Assembly: GCA_029850555.1 (NCBI GenBank)
Contig: JARCRS010000113.1
Span: forward strand, 1-64,000
Direction of reading: 5' to 3'
From: an archaeon
GTDB taxonomy: Archaea > Thermoproteota > Nitrososphaeria > Nitrososphaerales > CADDZS01
Length of the DNA stretch: 64,000 bases
The notes under the pieces are model-generated. The model was not told where the DNA came from and made no database searches. It saw only the letters and a program-made list of their open reading frames with translations. The first letter of the stretch is position 1, and the number at the start of each line of letters is the position of its first letter. This document shows, piece after piece, positions 33,601 to 43,219 of the stretch. The translations under genes were made by a program, and so were the position numbers.

Positions 33601-34908
33601 ATGGTTTTGGAATTCAAATTGCCCGACCTCGGAGAGGGTGTTGCAGAAGGAGAGATAGTAAAGTGGCTAGTGAACGAGGGGCAACAAATCAAGGAAGACG
33701 AACCGATGGTAGAAGTCATGACCGACAAGGCTACTGTCCAAATACCTTCGCCCGCAAGTGGGACTGTAAAGCAAATTCTGGCAAAGGAAGGTCAGACCGT
33801 AAAGGTTGGGACGAACCTCGTCGTTCTTGATAATTCGGGAGGAAAAGATGGAGGTTCAGTTGGAACGCAAACTGTGCAAAAGATAGCTCCCGATAAAACC
33901 CCTGAAAGAAGAACTGAATCCGTGCAACAGACACAGATTTCTCAGGCAGCACAACGGGTTATTGCTACACCCGCAACTAGGAAATTAGCACGGGATTTGG
34001 GGATCGAGATTGAAAAGGTGTCGGGTAGCGGGCCTGGAGGGAGAATCACAGAAGAGGACGTTAAGAGGACTGGCTCTGGACAAAGACAACCTCCGCGACC
34101 GACCCAGCAAACAATGCAACAACAAGTTGAGCGGCCAGTTGAACAGGCAAGACCTAGTCAAGCTGTTCCACAAACTCAGCCTTCGGCAAACGAGGAAAGA
34201 GTTTCGATACACGGGATTCGCAAGCTTATTTCCGAAAAGATGCTCAAGTCCACTCAAACTACTTCAGCGGTGACGCATATTGATGAGGTCGATTTCACAG
34301 AGCTCGTAGCTTTACGAGATGCGACAAGGCCACTTGCCGAATCCCAGAATGTCAAGCTCACTTACCTGCCCTTCATTATGAAAGCAGTCACAACCGCCCT
34401 AAAACAGTTCCCATTCTTCAACGCTTCAATAGACGATCAGACTCAAGAGTTTATTGTAAAGCACTATCACAACATTGGCTTCGCAACAGATACTCCAAAC
34501 GGACTAATGGTCCCAGTGGTGAAAAATGCGGACAGAAAGAATATCTTCGAAATTGCGACTGAGATTGAGAGGCTTTCTGAAGAGGCACGAAGCGGAAAAA
34601 TCCAGCTTCAGGATCTTCAGGGAGGTACATTCACAATAACAAATATCGGAGCCTTGGGTGGGGTAATGTCGACACCTATAATCAATGTCCCGGAGGTGGC
34701 AATACTCGGCGTTCATAAAATTCAGAAGAAACCAGTAGTCCTGAAGAACGAAATTGCGATCCGAGACATTGCATATGTCGCATTGACGTTTGATCACAGG
34801 ATCGTCGATGGAGCTGACGCTGCGAGGTTTACTTCCAGGCTGAAGCAATATTTGGAGAATCCAAGCCTAATCTTTGTGGAAGCTTCTCTAAACGAAGGTC
34901 AACGCTAA
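33601..34908 (+). CDS. 2-oxoacid dehydrogenase E2 (dihydrolipoamide acyltransferase)
   Basis: Core acyltransferase of the complex. One lipoyl domain at 1-78 with the lipoylated lysine in VMTDKATVQIPS (about residue 44). Gln/Pro-rich linkers flank a peripheral-subunit-binding domain at about 120-157 (TPATRKLARDLGIEIEKV, GPGGRITEEDVKR). The catalytic domain at about 210-435 has the HRIVDG active-site motif near residue 400. 435 residues. E1 alpha is about 13 kb away, and lpd and lipB are about 1-3 kb downstream on the other strand. Lipoylation by LipB (35997) is inferred. Confidence 0.94.
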   Translation: MVLEFKLPDLGEGVAEGEIVKWLVNEGQQIKEDEPMVEVMTDKATVQIPSPASGTVKQILAKEGQTVKVGTNLVVLDNSGGKDGGSVGTQTVQKIAPDKTPERRTESVQQTQISQAAQRVIATPATRKLARDLGIEIEKVSGSGPGGRITEEDVKRTGSGQRQPPRPTQQTMQQQVERPVEQARPSQAVPQTQPSANEERVSIHGIRKLISEKMLKSTQTTSAVTHIDEVDFTELVALRDATRPLAESQNVKLTYLPFIMKAVTTALKQFPFFNASIDDQTQEFIVKHYHNIGFATDTPNGLMVPVVKNADRKNIFEIATEIERLSEEARSGKIQLQDLQGGTFTITNIGALGGVMSTPIINVPEVAILGVHKIQKKPVVLKNEIAIRDIAYVALTFDHRIVDGADAARFTSRLKQYLENPSLIFVEASLNEGQR

Positions 34909-34944
34909 CCGATGGGATATTTGCTTGGATTCTCTGCGTGCGGT

Positions 34945-35898
34945 TTAGATTAGTATAGTTAGGGCAAGGGATAAAGCGAACAGCCAGTTTGCTATTAGTC
35001 CATTTACTGTGAATGGAAGATAAAAAGCGGGTGGCTGATTTGGTTCAAAATAAGTCGACCTCTTTCTTAGCAGGATTATGCCCGAGATGATAGGTGCAAG
35101 TAGACTCCAAACAGGAAGTAAATGTGTCAATACCAATCCGATAACCATTGTAAAACTTACTGCAGTTAGCCCTAACGAAGCACGTAAGGCATTTCTTCTT
35201 CCTAAAACTGTAGCAAGGCTGTACTTTCTTGCCTTAGAATAGACTTCGTAGAAGATAAGGTCATGATCAATTAAGATTGTAACGGTCATTAACCCAATTG
35301 GAACCGAGACAAGCAAAGCATGCAGGCTAAGGACTCCAGTTTGGACGTAATATGCGCCGAGTACAGGTATTGGACCGAATGAAAAAAATATGGCTATCTC
35401 TCCTAGACCTATTCCTCTGTAATCTAATTTTAGCGGCGGAGCGCAATAAAAGAAGGCAAGTAGGAATCCGAAGAGCCCTAATAAAAACGCCCAAGGGCCC
35501 ACAGCGAAACCGAAGTATGCTCCTATCAACAAACTGATTGCAAACAGAGCCAAAGAAATTATCTTTGCTGCTTTAAGAGATAGATAACCGCGAGGTATTG
35601 GTTTCCAGCCACCAAAATTCCTAGGAAACATTGAGTTTGCTATTTGATCAACCCCGTTTTCATAGTCGTAAGAGTCATCGATTGCGTTCGCGCCGAGATG
35701 AAGGACAACGATTCCCAAGATTACCAAGCCGAAAAAAGGAAAGTCAATCCTTCGGCTATCTGAAAATGCAAGAGCAGTTCCAACGATTCCTGGAAGAATA
35801 ATTAGAGGTATGAATTGAAATCTTGTTAGTCTGAGAAAGACATCAAGCCTGCCCGGTGGTCTCTCGTCCTTCTTGACGCTCGCCGAGGCCTCGACCAT
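34945..35898 (-). CDS. UbiA family prenyltransferase
   Basis: Membrane prenyltransferase with eight to nine predicted helices. The first aspartate-rich motif is NAIDDSYDYENGVDQ at about residues 68-82, matching NDxxDxxxD-like UbiA/MenA enzymes. The second-motif region has TILIDHDLIFYEVYSKARKY (D and K/R positions). 317 residues. It may join an isoprenoid chain to a quinone ring (MenA-like) or act in ether-lipid synthesis. Neighbouring lipoate genes do not decide between these. Confidence 0.82.
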   Translation of the reverse strand: MVEASASVKKDERPPGRLDVFLRLTRFQFIPLIILPGIVGTALAFSDSRRIDFPFFGLVILGIVVLHLGANAIDDSYDYENGVDQIANSMFPRNFGGWKPIPRGYLSLKAAKIISLALFAISLLIGAYFGFAVGPWAFLLGLFGFLLAFFYCAPPLKLDYRGIGLGEIAIFFSFGPIPVLGAYYVQTGVLSLHALLVSVPIGLMTVTILIDHDLIFYEVYSKARKYSLATVLGRRNALRASLGLTAVSFTMVIGLVLTHLLPVWSLLAPIISGIILLRKRSTYFEPNQPPAFYLPFTVNGLIANWLFALSLALTILI

Positions 35899-35996
35899 GA
35901 CGCACCAAAATGCTCCAGAGATTACCTAAAGTCTTCTTTTTTTACCACTGTACCGTGGTAATTTTAGACTTTCTGTCCTGAACTTAAACTGTCTGC

Positions 35997-36680
35997 TCAA
36001 ACGGTCGGTCCTTGAGATCCGTTCAATCTTCTTGAGAAAGAATCAGCTAAGCCAAGTTTCACTTTGTTTATGTCGATTCTTTCTACTTGAAGCTCTTTAG
36101 ATAATGAGGTCATTATAGTAGAGTCGAATCCGCAAGGTCTAATCTTTTGAAAAAACGAAAGATCAGTGTTGACATTCAGCGCAATGCCGTGGTAAGTTAC
36201 CCAGTGAGAAACTGCGACTCCTATGCTCGCGATCTTTCGCTTGTTATCGATCCAAACCCCCGTGGCTTGACCCAGCTTGCCTTCCGCGTTCTTTATTCCG
36301 AGTTCCGTAATCACGTCGATGATAGAAGCTTCGAGTAACTCGACAAATTGTCTGACACTCAGATTCTTTTCTTGGAGCGAGACGATCGGATAGGCAACCA
36401 GTTGTCCCGGCCCGTGGTACGTGACATCCCCTCCGCGCTCGATCTCAAAAATGGGGAGATCTCTAATCATTATGTTTTCAAGATGTGATGACCGCCCGAG
36501 AGTGATTACATGATCGTGTTCGACCAAGATAAGAGAGTCCGGAATATTGCGTTCGATTCTCTTGCACAGAAGCTCTTTTTGAAAATCCCATACGAGCTTG
36601 TAATCCTTGACAAATCCTAGATCGTACACCTGAGGAACATTCTCATTTCCTCCCTCGAGCGACACTTCTAGATTTGTCAA
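35997..36680 (-). CDS. lipB: Octanoyl-ACP/lipoyl protein transferase LipB
   Basis: Transfers octanoyl groups to lipoyl domains for LipA to convert to lipoate. Seen: RGGDVTYHGPGQLVAYP (acyl binding), RKIASIGVAVS with the active-site lysine near residue 149, THWVTYHG-type ALNVNTDL, and the catalytic Cys in IRPCGFDSTIMTSL near residue 178. 227 residues. It sits five bases downstream of lpd on the same strand, so the two are cotranscribed. LipA is not in the window. LplA-type ligases differ in motif order. Confidence 0.92.
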   Translation of the reverse strand: MTNLEVSLEGGNENVPQVYDLGFVKDYKLVWDFQKELLCKRIERNIPDSLILVEHDHVITLGRSSHLENIMIRDLPIFEIERGGDVTYHGPGQLVAYPIVSLQEKNLSVRQFVELLEASIIDVITELGIKNAEGKLGQATGVWIDNKRKIASIGVAVSHWVTYHGIALNVNTDLSFFQKIRPCGFDSTIMTSLSKELQVERIDINKVKLGLADSFSRRLNGSQGPTV

Positions 36681-36685
36681 AGAGC

Positions 36686-38140
36686 TCAGGCTTCCGCCTT
36701 TTGTGTTTTCGTCTCTATCTGTTTGTTCACTATGTGTATATCTTTCCCAAGCGCATTCTCTGAAGCCTCCATTAGCGTTTCGGGCAATGTGGGGTGAGGA
36801 TGAACAGTCAAACCAATATCTTCTAGAGTCGCGCCCATTTCAATAGCTAGAGAAGCTTCACTTATCAGATCGGAGGCTTCATGTCCCACAATTTCTACGC
36901 CCAAAACCAAACCAGAGTCCTTATCCGCGAGAACTTTGGTGAATCCCTCGGAATCGTTTCCAGCGAGCGCTCGCCCGCTAGCACTGAAGGGAAACTTGCC
37001 AATCAAAAGTTCGATGCCTCTCGATTTAGCTTCCTCAGGATTTATTCCTACGATGGCGATTTCCGGATCAGTAAAAATCGCCGCAGGCATAGCCTGAAAA
37101 TCGGCCGAACTATTTTCTCCTGATATCACTTCAGCTGCTACAATTCCCTCCTTCATTGCCTTATGGGCGAGAAGTGGGCCGCCAACGCAATCGCCTATGG
37201 CGTAAATGTTCGGGACATTCGTTCGCATGTGCTTATCGACTTTGATGAACCCCTTGTCCGTGAGCTGCACGCCTGTATTCTCAATACCAAGCTCCTTCGT
37301 ATTTGGCCTCCGCCCTACGCCAACGAGGACAAAGTCCACCAAAAGAGTTTGGTTTTTCCCATCGGGGGTCTCAAACTTTACTTCCACTTTATCTCCGCTA
37401 TTAATTGCTGAGAGAACTTTACTTTTCGTGTTCACCTTGGCACCGAGCTTTTCTAGAGTTCTAGAGACCAAGTTGACGAGCTCGAGATCGGTCCCCGGCA
37501 ATAGCTGATCCAATATCTCGACTATAGTGAGTTCTGTCCCGAACAGGTTTGCATAAGCCATACCAATTTCTAGTCCTATCACTCCGCCTCCGATTAGGAG
37601 AATGCTCTTAGGTACTTCTTTAAGTTCCAAAGCCTCTGTACTAGAGAGAATTCTCTTTCCATCGAACTTTACGTTTGGAAGTTCTATTGAGGAGGACCCA
37701 GTTGCAACGACTGCGTTTTTGAAGCTAAGCTTCGATTTTGTTCCTCGCTGAACGTTATCGATCTCAAGCTCATCTGACGAGAGGAATCTTGCGTTCCCAC
37801 GAATTATCTCAACGTGGTTTTGCTTGCAAAGAAACTCTACTCCGCTCGTTAGACGATTGACTACGCCTTGTTTCCAATTTTGAAGCTTCGAGATATCGAT
37901 CTTGATATGAGTTTCGATTCCCATTTTGCTAGCTTCATGAGCAGTCTTGACAATCTTGCTTGCATTAATTAGCGCCTTACTTGGAATACAACCTACATTG
38001 AGACACACGCCTCCGACCTTGTCTTTCTCGATCATCGCGACTCTTTTTCCAAGCTGACCCAGTCTGATAGCAGCATGATAACCTCCGGGCCCAGAACCTA
38101 TTACAACAGAGTCGAAATCTGTTTGTGATTGAGAACTCAA
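36686..38140 (-). CDS. lpd: Dihydrolipoamide dehydrogenase (E3)
   Basis: FAD disulfide oxidoreductase that reoxidises the lipoyl arm of E2. FAD site GSGPGG at 15-20, redox pair Cys46/Cys51 in GGVCLNVGCIPSKAL, NAD site GGGVIGLEIG at about 185-194, FAD motif IYAIGDCVGGPLLAHKA, and the catalytic His-Glu in HPHPTLPETLMEA near the C-terminus. 484 residues. First gene of the lpd-lipB operon, which supports a working lipoyl-dependent complex together with E1 alpha and E2. Confidence 0.95.
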   Translation of the reverse strand: MSSQSQTDFDSVVIGSGPGGYHAAIRLGQLGKRVAMIEKDKVGGVCLNVGCIPSKALINASKIVKTAHEASKMGIETHIKIDISKLQNWKQGVVNRLTSGVEFLCKQNHVEIIRGNARFLSSDELEIDNVQRGTKSKLSFKNAVVATGSSSIELPNVKFDGKRILSSTEALELKEVPKSILLIGGGVIGLEIGMAYANLFGTELTIVEILDQLLPGTDLELVNLVSRTLEKLGAKVNTKSKVLSAINSGDKVEVKFETPDGKNQTLLVDFVLVGVGRRPNTKELGIENTGVQLTDKGFIKVDKHMRTNVPNIYAIGDCVGGPLLAHKAMKEGIVAAEVISGENSSADFQAMPAAIFTDPEIAIVGINPEEAKSRGIELLIGKFPFSASGRALAGNDSEGFTKVLADKDSGLVLGVEIVGHEASDLISEASLAIEMGATLEDIGLTVHPHPTLPETLMEASENALGKDIHIVNKQIETKTQKAEA

Positions 38141-38301
38141 ATTTAGAGCAGGTCACTTCCGAATTTAATAGGTCTTGTCAGAACACTAAACAAAAAATAC
38201 AGACGCTGCGTAATAACGATTTAGGAACGATTAAGCTATTCCGGTCGCTCTAATGGGCTTTTCATGTGTGCCAAGGTGAGTGCGCGAAAGAATTAGAGGG
38301 C

Positions 38302-39366
38302 TTATGTCCATTTTGCTTGCTTTGCTTTGTAATACGCAGCCCAATACGGATCTGTTGCCGGATGGCCCATAGCGTTTACTTTTCCGTTCCTGTCACTGAA
38401 ATTCATTCCTTCTTCAGGAGCAACTAGTTGTCCCACTATCGCCGCTTTGATTCCCTTCTCGCCCAGTAACACAATCGCATCATCTGCCCTAGTTGGATCG
38501 CACGAAAAGACAAGAGTTCCTTCACTCAAACTTGTAAATGGATCTATTTTAAAAAGCCCGCAAATATCCTTTGTCTCTTTGGAAACAGGAATCTTTTCGA
38601 TTTCTACATGGATCCCAAGTGAAGATGCCTTGGCTAGCTCATAAAGACCAGAAAGGACGCCTCCCTCAGTTGCATCATGCATCGCACTGACCCCGGCCTC
38701 TTTTATGCCTACTTTGATAGCGGTAAACGCGTCTTCGACCACAGAAATTTTTCTAAAATAGGCCTGGGCAGATTTCAGTGCGCGTTCTCCGATTTTATCT
38801 TTGATCTTGTGGGGAAAAACTCTGGAAAGTACACCTGTGGTCTCTATTGCAGCTCCTTTTGTAATAATAACAGCGTGTCCGAGCATTGCACTAGTCGGTG
38901 ACAGATATGCTCTAGAAGATCCGAGCGAAAACATCGTGCCACTCCCGATTATAGTCGAATCAATACCTTCAAATCTTCCTGTGTGACCACCAACGATTGC
39001 GATTCCAAGTTTCACGCATTCTCTGCTTAAAGCGCTCCAATATCGTTCGAATTCCTGAGACGTGAAACTCTCGGGCAAATTCAAATCGAAAATTCCATAT
39101 TGAGGATGGAACCCACTCGTCGAAATATCGGATGCTATAGAATGAACTGAGAGCCAAGCAGAATCTTCCGCCCCAAGCTCTGATATGTAGGACAGTGGAT
39201 CAGTCGTTGCAACTAGGACTTGGCCTCCTCCGACATTGATGACGCAATTGTCCACTCCAACAGAAGGACCGACCAGAATCTCATTTCTCTTGGCTCCGAT
39301 GTGCGGATAGATCACATTCTCGAAAAATTCTGAGCTGACCTTGCCGTATTCTGGCTGCTCTACCAT
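38302..39366 (-). CDS. AIR synthase-related (PurM/HypE-like) protein
   Basis: ATP-grasp-free PurM superfamily fold, with DPLSYISELGAEDSAWLSV, IVGGHTGRFEG and DATEGGVLSGLYELAKAS as the phosphate/metal-binding segments, as in HypE and AIR synthases. The C-terminal Cys motif of true HypE (PRIC) is missing and no other hyp genes are nearby, so hydrogenase maturation is unlikely. 354 residues. The role is not assignable beyond family; such stand-alone proteins are common in archaea. Confidence 0.78.
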   Translation of the reverse strand: MVEQPEYGKVSSEFFENVIYPHIGAKRNEILVGPSVGVDNCVINVGGGQVLVATTDPLSYISELGAEDSAWLSVHSIASDISTSGFHPQYGIFDLNLPESFTSQEFERYWSALSRECVKLGIAIVGGHTGRFEGIDSTIIGSGTMFSLGSSRAYLSPTSAMLGHAVIITKGAAIETTGVLSRVFPHKIKDKIGERALKSAQAYFRKISVVEDAFTAIKVGIKEAGVSAMHDATEGGVLSGLYELAKASSLGIHVEIEKIPVSKETKDICGLFKIDPFTSLSEGTLVFSCDPTRADDAIVLLGEKGIKAAIVGQLVAPEEGMNFSDRNGKVNAMGHPATDPYWAAYYKAKQAKWT

Positions 39367-39464
39367 TTAGGTCGAATCTTCCTGCTTTTTACACGCCTAT
39401 CTAAACCTCATCTGAGGTTATGAGGAAAGAAATCAAAAATCGCAGAGAAAGACTCGAACAACAG

Positions 39465-41117
39465 CTACTCAGGAGGTATCTCGCTTGCTATCATGTTAAT
39501 GTCAATCCGATTTCTCCTTTTTCTAATCAGGTACGAACCAAGGTAAACTAGTGCTCCAATAGGAATAAAGATGAAATTGTAAGCAATCAGAAGAGTCGAT
39601 GAGGCCCCGGCTACTGGAAAGAAAAAGAACGATTCGTTAGACAAATACTCAAAAGTCATAAAGAGTATGAAGGCGAGCGAAACGCACCCTAAAAGCGTGA
39701 TAAGATAACCTTTGTTAGATTTTGGCTCTTGAACGACCCAATTCTTGGATCGTTTGAACCTAAGAGCAATAGCTGCAAGAGCGGTCGGGAAGATGCTGCT
39801 GAAGGCCGGTGCGATGACGGAAGCCGAATAAATGCCAAGAAGAATATTTGACTCGACAGTAATTAAAACAAGCGCGGCCTCTATCACACCAGCAACTGCC
39901 AGTGTGCTGATTACTGGAGAATGGAATCTTGAGCTAACCGAGCTCCACTTTTCCGGTACGACCCTATCAAAACTCCATGCAAATATTGAGCGAATTGGCT
40001 GGAGATAGAGAGCCGGTAAGAACAGTACAGAATATCCAAGAGTTATGGCAACCAGTACTATCAAGGCAGCGTAAAAGTTTCCTGTCGAAAGAACCAAAAC
40101 TGCACTAAGGGCCTGAAGTGGCGAGCTAAAAGGAAGCGATGGAGACGCTGCTGTTGATAGAGACGTCAGACCGGAAATAAATGCGATTCCAACCCGAGAA
40201 TACAGAAGGTAAACTAGGACTATGAAAAATGCGCAATTTAGTGCGGCCGCTCCAGCCATTGCGGACATGTTTCTCTTTTTTTCATTCGCGTGGCGAACTT
40301 CTCCGGCGACGTAAGCTATCCAGAAAACCCAAATCACGCTGTCAACAACGATTGCAATTTCTGGAATCGCAAGAACGAAACGCGGCGTTGATACAGAACC
40401 TTGAACAAACGAGAAAGAATCAGCTACGGTAGAGGTTCCATTGGATGCAATCATGAAGCTGTTGAAAGCTGAATGGAACGTTTGGCCCTTTGTTGCAAGG
40501 AGCGATGCCACCATGACAAGAGTTCCAAGGAGCGTTATTATCCATAAGACGTTCAGCGTGGTAAATGTTTTCCGAATACCAGTAGAGATTACGAGGGTGA
40601 ACAGGACATTGCTAACTGTTGCGAATATGAAAGAATTCAGCGGTTGGATGAGCCAAAATCCAGCTTGGTAAAGCGCAGGAATTGAGCTATAGTAGCCCAG
40701 AACTTCGAGTCCTGGAGCCAATGCAACGAATGATATGAAAAACAAAGTGAATGCAGCCGAAAAAAGCTGCCATACCGTTAGAGAGAAGTTGAAGGAGAAT
40801 CCGAATATGGGATGAATGATTCGACTGTTGAATACATAATCACCTCCAGACCGAGGCATTAAAGATGTGAGGATGGCATACATTGCGGCTATCGCGACTG
40901 CGAAAATCAAAGCTATCACTTCTGCCGAATATAGATCTGACCCGTCGAAGTACACAATGGTAGAAAGTGCGAAAATCAGGGTGCCAAACATCCAGGATGC
41001 CGATGAATTGAATATGAAAGCGTCAATCCATCTTCCCTGCCTGACAAGACCAGTGCTGTTGCGAGCGAAGAGCTCGGTCTTTTTTTCTTCCTTCAAAACG
41101 TACAAAAGGCCCTCTCG
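39465..41117 (-). CDS. APC superfamily amino-acid/amine permease
   Basis: Membrane transporter with about 12 predicted helices and the APC-like early segment ALIFAVAIAAMYAILTSLMP followed by RSGGDYVFNSR (GGxY). GTG 41117 is chosen (VREGLLYVLKEEKKT): a TATA-like attta near 41160 on the minus strand fits it and the divergent regulator then has its own control region. A GTG at 41174 would extend the protein into the neighbour's leader. About 550 residues; substrate unknown. The divergent ThiN-domain regulator suggests a link to thiamine or its precursors. Confidence 0.83.
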   Translation of the reverse strand, partial: REGLLYVLKEEKKTELFARNSTGLVRQGRWIDAFIFNSSASWMFGTLIFALSTIVYFDGSDLYSAEVIALIFAVAIAAMYAILTSLMPRSGGDYVFNSRIIHPIFGFSFNFSLTVWQLFSAAFTLFFISFVALAPGLEVLGYYSSIPALYQAGFWLIQPLNSFIFATVSNVLFTLVISTGIRKTFTTLNVLWIITLLGTLVMVASLLATKGQTFHSAFNSFMIASNGTSTVADSFSFVQGSVSTPRFVLAIPEIAIVVDSVIWVFWIAYVAGEVRHANEKKRNMSAMAGAAALNCAFFIVLVYLLYSRVGIAFISGLTSLSTAASPSLPFSSPLQALSAVLVLSTGNFYAALIVLVAITLGYSVLFLPALYLQPIRSIFAWSFDRVVPEKWSSVSSRFHSPVISTLAVAGVIEAALVLITVESNILLGIYSASVIAPAFSSIFPTALAAIALRFKRSKNWVVQEPKSNKGYLITLLGCVSLAFILFMTFEYLSNESFFFFPVAGASSTLLIAYNFIFIPIGALVYLGSYLIRKRRNRIDINMIASEIPPE

Positions 41118-41185
41118 CACATTTATAAGCCTGTCAATAAGTCGGTGATAATTGGACAAATAAATTGCAGCCACCGTGCGAGATC
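41118..41185. promoter_or_regulatory. Divergent promoter between permease and ThiN-domain regulator
   Basis: Atttataag at about 41119-41128 reads as a plus-strand TATA box for the regulator. The aataaatt segment near 41159-41166, read on the minus strand, serves the permease. The shared 68 bases would let the regulator control both genes. Confidence 0.4.
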
Positions 41186-42193
41186 ATGACTAGGTATTTT
41201 CTCCCAGACATCAGGGGCATCGTAGCACACGAGCTCGACGAGAGGGGAGAAAGTCAACGGAAAATAGCTTCAACATTAGGGATAACTCAGGCGCGAGTCA
41301 GTCACTATCTCTCGAACAAAAAATCAATTTACTACTCTGATCTGTTGAAACGATTTGAGACATCCCAAGGGGAACTAGAAGGCTTTGCCCGTATCCTCGC
41401 CGATGATGCCAGCAGAAGCCAAGTCGATGGAATCTTTACTCTTTATTCCATATGGAAGAACATGTTATTCAATGGAGGAGTTTGTGCGATCCATCAAAGC
41501 GAGTCCGCAATTTCCAAAGATTGCTCCATTTGTATGGATCTTCATCGCCCGCAAAGAGATTCATATAATGAAACAAGTTCGAAGGAAGAGGAATCCACGA
41601 TTCTACGAGATCTCTCGGAGGCTATCTCTGTTATCGAAGACTCCTCGCAGTTCCCTCTGATAATGCCTGAGGTTTCGGTCAACATAGCCATGTGCAAACA
41701 GGATCCTAAATCAAAAAGGGACGTGGCGGCTATTCCGGGTCGTATCAACAAGATTCATGGAAGAGCAAAAGCGTTCGTGTTGCCGGAATTTGGATCATCA
41801 AACCATATGTCTAATGTTCTCCTCTTGTTCAGATCCAAGTCAAATAACATCAAATCAGTTATGAATTTGCGTTATGATGAATCTATGGATCGATCTCTTT
41901 CATTGCTTGAGGTTACAAAGATTTCTACAAGAGAGAAGAGTGCCTTTCAAAGGAAATATCGGAATCAGATCGAGCCAAAGCCTGCAGATGACGTCGTTTT
42001 GCAGAGGCTTGCGCAGATCAAGATACCAGACTCGGTTTCAAAAGCAAACCCTTCCTTCGCGGTTATCGACGAGGGAGCCGAAGGTCTTGAGCCTATAACG
42101 TACCTTTTTGGAACCCGTGCAACAGAGCTTTCGCAACTCAGCCTTAAGATTGCTCATGCATACGCAAATATTGCCCACTCACGAGTATCTTAG
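41186..42193 (+). CDS. thiR: HTH plus ThiN-domain transcriptional regulator (ThiR-like)
   Basis: The N-terminal helix-turn-helix (ESQRKIASTLGITQARVSHY) precedes a Cys-bearing middle segment and a C-terminal ThiN-fold domain (RDVAAIPGRINKIHGRAKAF, EFGSSNHMSNVLLLF, VMNLRYD). ThiN is thiamine-phosphate synthase when fused to ThiD. With an HTH it acts as an archaeal thiamine-responsive regulator (ThiR), binding thiamine phosphate as effector. ATG 41186 puts the HTH at the correct distance. 335 residues. The adjacent permease and downstream cyclodeaminase-like gene are its likely neighbours under control, by inference. Confidence 0.85.
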   Translation: MTRYFLPDIRGIVAHELDERGESQRKIASTLGITQARVSHYLSNKKSIYYSDLLKRFETSQGELEGFARILADDASRSQVDGIFTLYSIWKNMLFNGGVCAIHQSESAISKDCSICMDLHRPQRDSYNETSSKEEESTILRDLSEAISVIEDSSQFPLIMPEVSVNIAMCKQDPKSKRDVAAIPGRINKIHGRAKAFVLPEFGSSNHMSNVLLLFRSKSNNIKSVMNLRYDESMDRSLSLLEVTKISTREKSAFQRKYRNQIEPKPADDVVLQRLAQIKIPDSVSKANPSFAVIDEGAEGLEPITYLFGTRATELSQLSLKIAHAYANIAHSRVS

Positions 42194-42207
42194 ATTGCAG
42201 ACGCGGT

Positions 42208-43183
42208 ATGCCAATGACGCTCACGCTAGATTCTGAATCATTATCGCAAAATCTAACCCTTCTGGAATGCATTGATCAGATCGAATCTCTGTATACGCAG
42301 GAATCAGAAGCGATTGCTTCCCAACCGCCAAGGATTCTGAGCAGAGTAAACGAAAACTCTGTCTTTCTGACCATGCCTGGGTACTCGAGCAAATTAGGGC
42401 GTTTTGCTGTAAAGATCGTTTCCGAGTATAAGAAGAATCCAGAGCTTTTCGGAAGAAAAGCTCAAGGAGGCATAATGATGCTGTTCGATTCGCTAAACTC
42501 TGGGCTCCTAGCCCTTATGGACTCTGCTAGATTAACAGCAATACGCACTGGTGCTCTATCAGGACTTGCTACAAAGCTTCTATCAAGAAAGGATTCTAGG
42601 AATGTAGGTGTGATCGGGTCAGGGGAACAGGCAAGAACTCAGCTTGAGGGAGTCTGCGCAGTAAGGGAAATTGAGCGAGCGCGAGTCTACAGCAGGGAAT
42701 TTTCTCATGCCAAAATGTATGCTCAGAAAATGAGCAAGAGACTAAGCTTGCCCGTTGAAGCTGTAGAAGATAGAAAAGAGCTAAACAAGGAGGACGAAGA
42801 TATTCTGATTGTGGCAACGAATTCTTCGAGTCCCGTCCTGAGTTGGAAGGAAGACATTTCACCTGGAATGCATATCAACAGTGTCGGGACTCTTCCGGAA
42901 AGGCAGGAACTCGACATTGAAACGGTCTCTAATTCTCGTCTGTTTTGTCGACATAAAGGAAGGAGTCTTGCGAGAGGCTGGTGATATAATAAGCGCGATC
43001 GAAAGCGGAAGAATCGCTCAGACACACATCCTCGGCGATCTCTCAGACCTCCTTTTGAGGAGAAAAGAAGGAAGATTGGGATCTGACAATGTTACACTTT
43101 TCAAATCAGTGGGCTTTGCTTTGTTAGATGTTTACGCAGCAAACAAAGCATACGAAAATGCAAGCAAAAGAACCTTAGGATAG
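42208..43183 (+). pseudogene. Ornithine cyclodeaminase/alanine dehydrogenase family, one frameshift
   Basis: Frame one (ATG 42208) has the mu-crystallin/OCD pattern: FAVKIVSEYKKNPE with the substrate lysine, FDSLNSGLLALMDSARLTAI, GVIGSGEQARTQLEG (NAD site). It ends at 42984 after SNSRLF. Frame two continues VDIKEGVLREAGDIISAIES, LGDLSDLLLRRKEG and VTLFKSVGFALLDVYAA, the normal OCD C-terminus, to 43183. Removing one T from TTTT at about 42943-42946 restores a full length of 324 residues. It may be a recent mutation, a sequencing error or, less likely, programmed. It follows the ThiN regulator by 15 bases. Confidence 0.82.
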
Positions 43184-43219
43184 ATCAAAGTTCTCGTTCT
43201 GAGAAACTGCGAGGGGTGA

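Noticed and set aside
38302-39366. HypE hydrogenase maturation protein
   Set aside because: The fold matches but the C-terminal Cys motif is missing and no hyp or hydrogenase genes are present.
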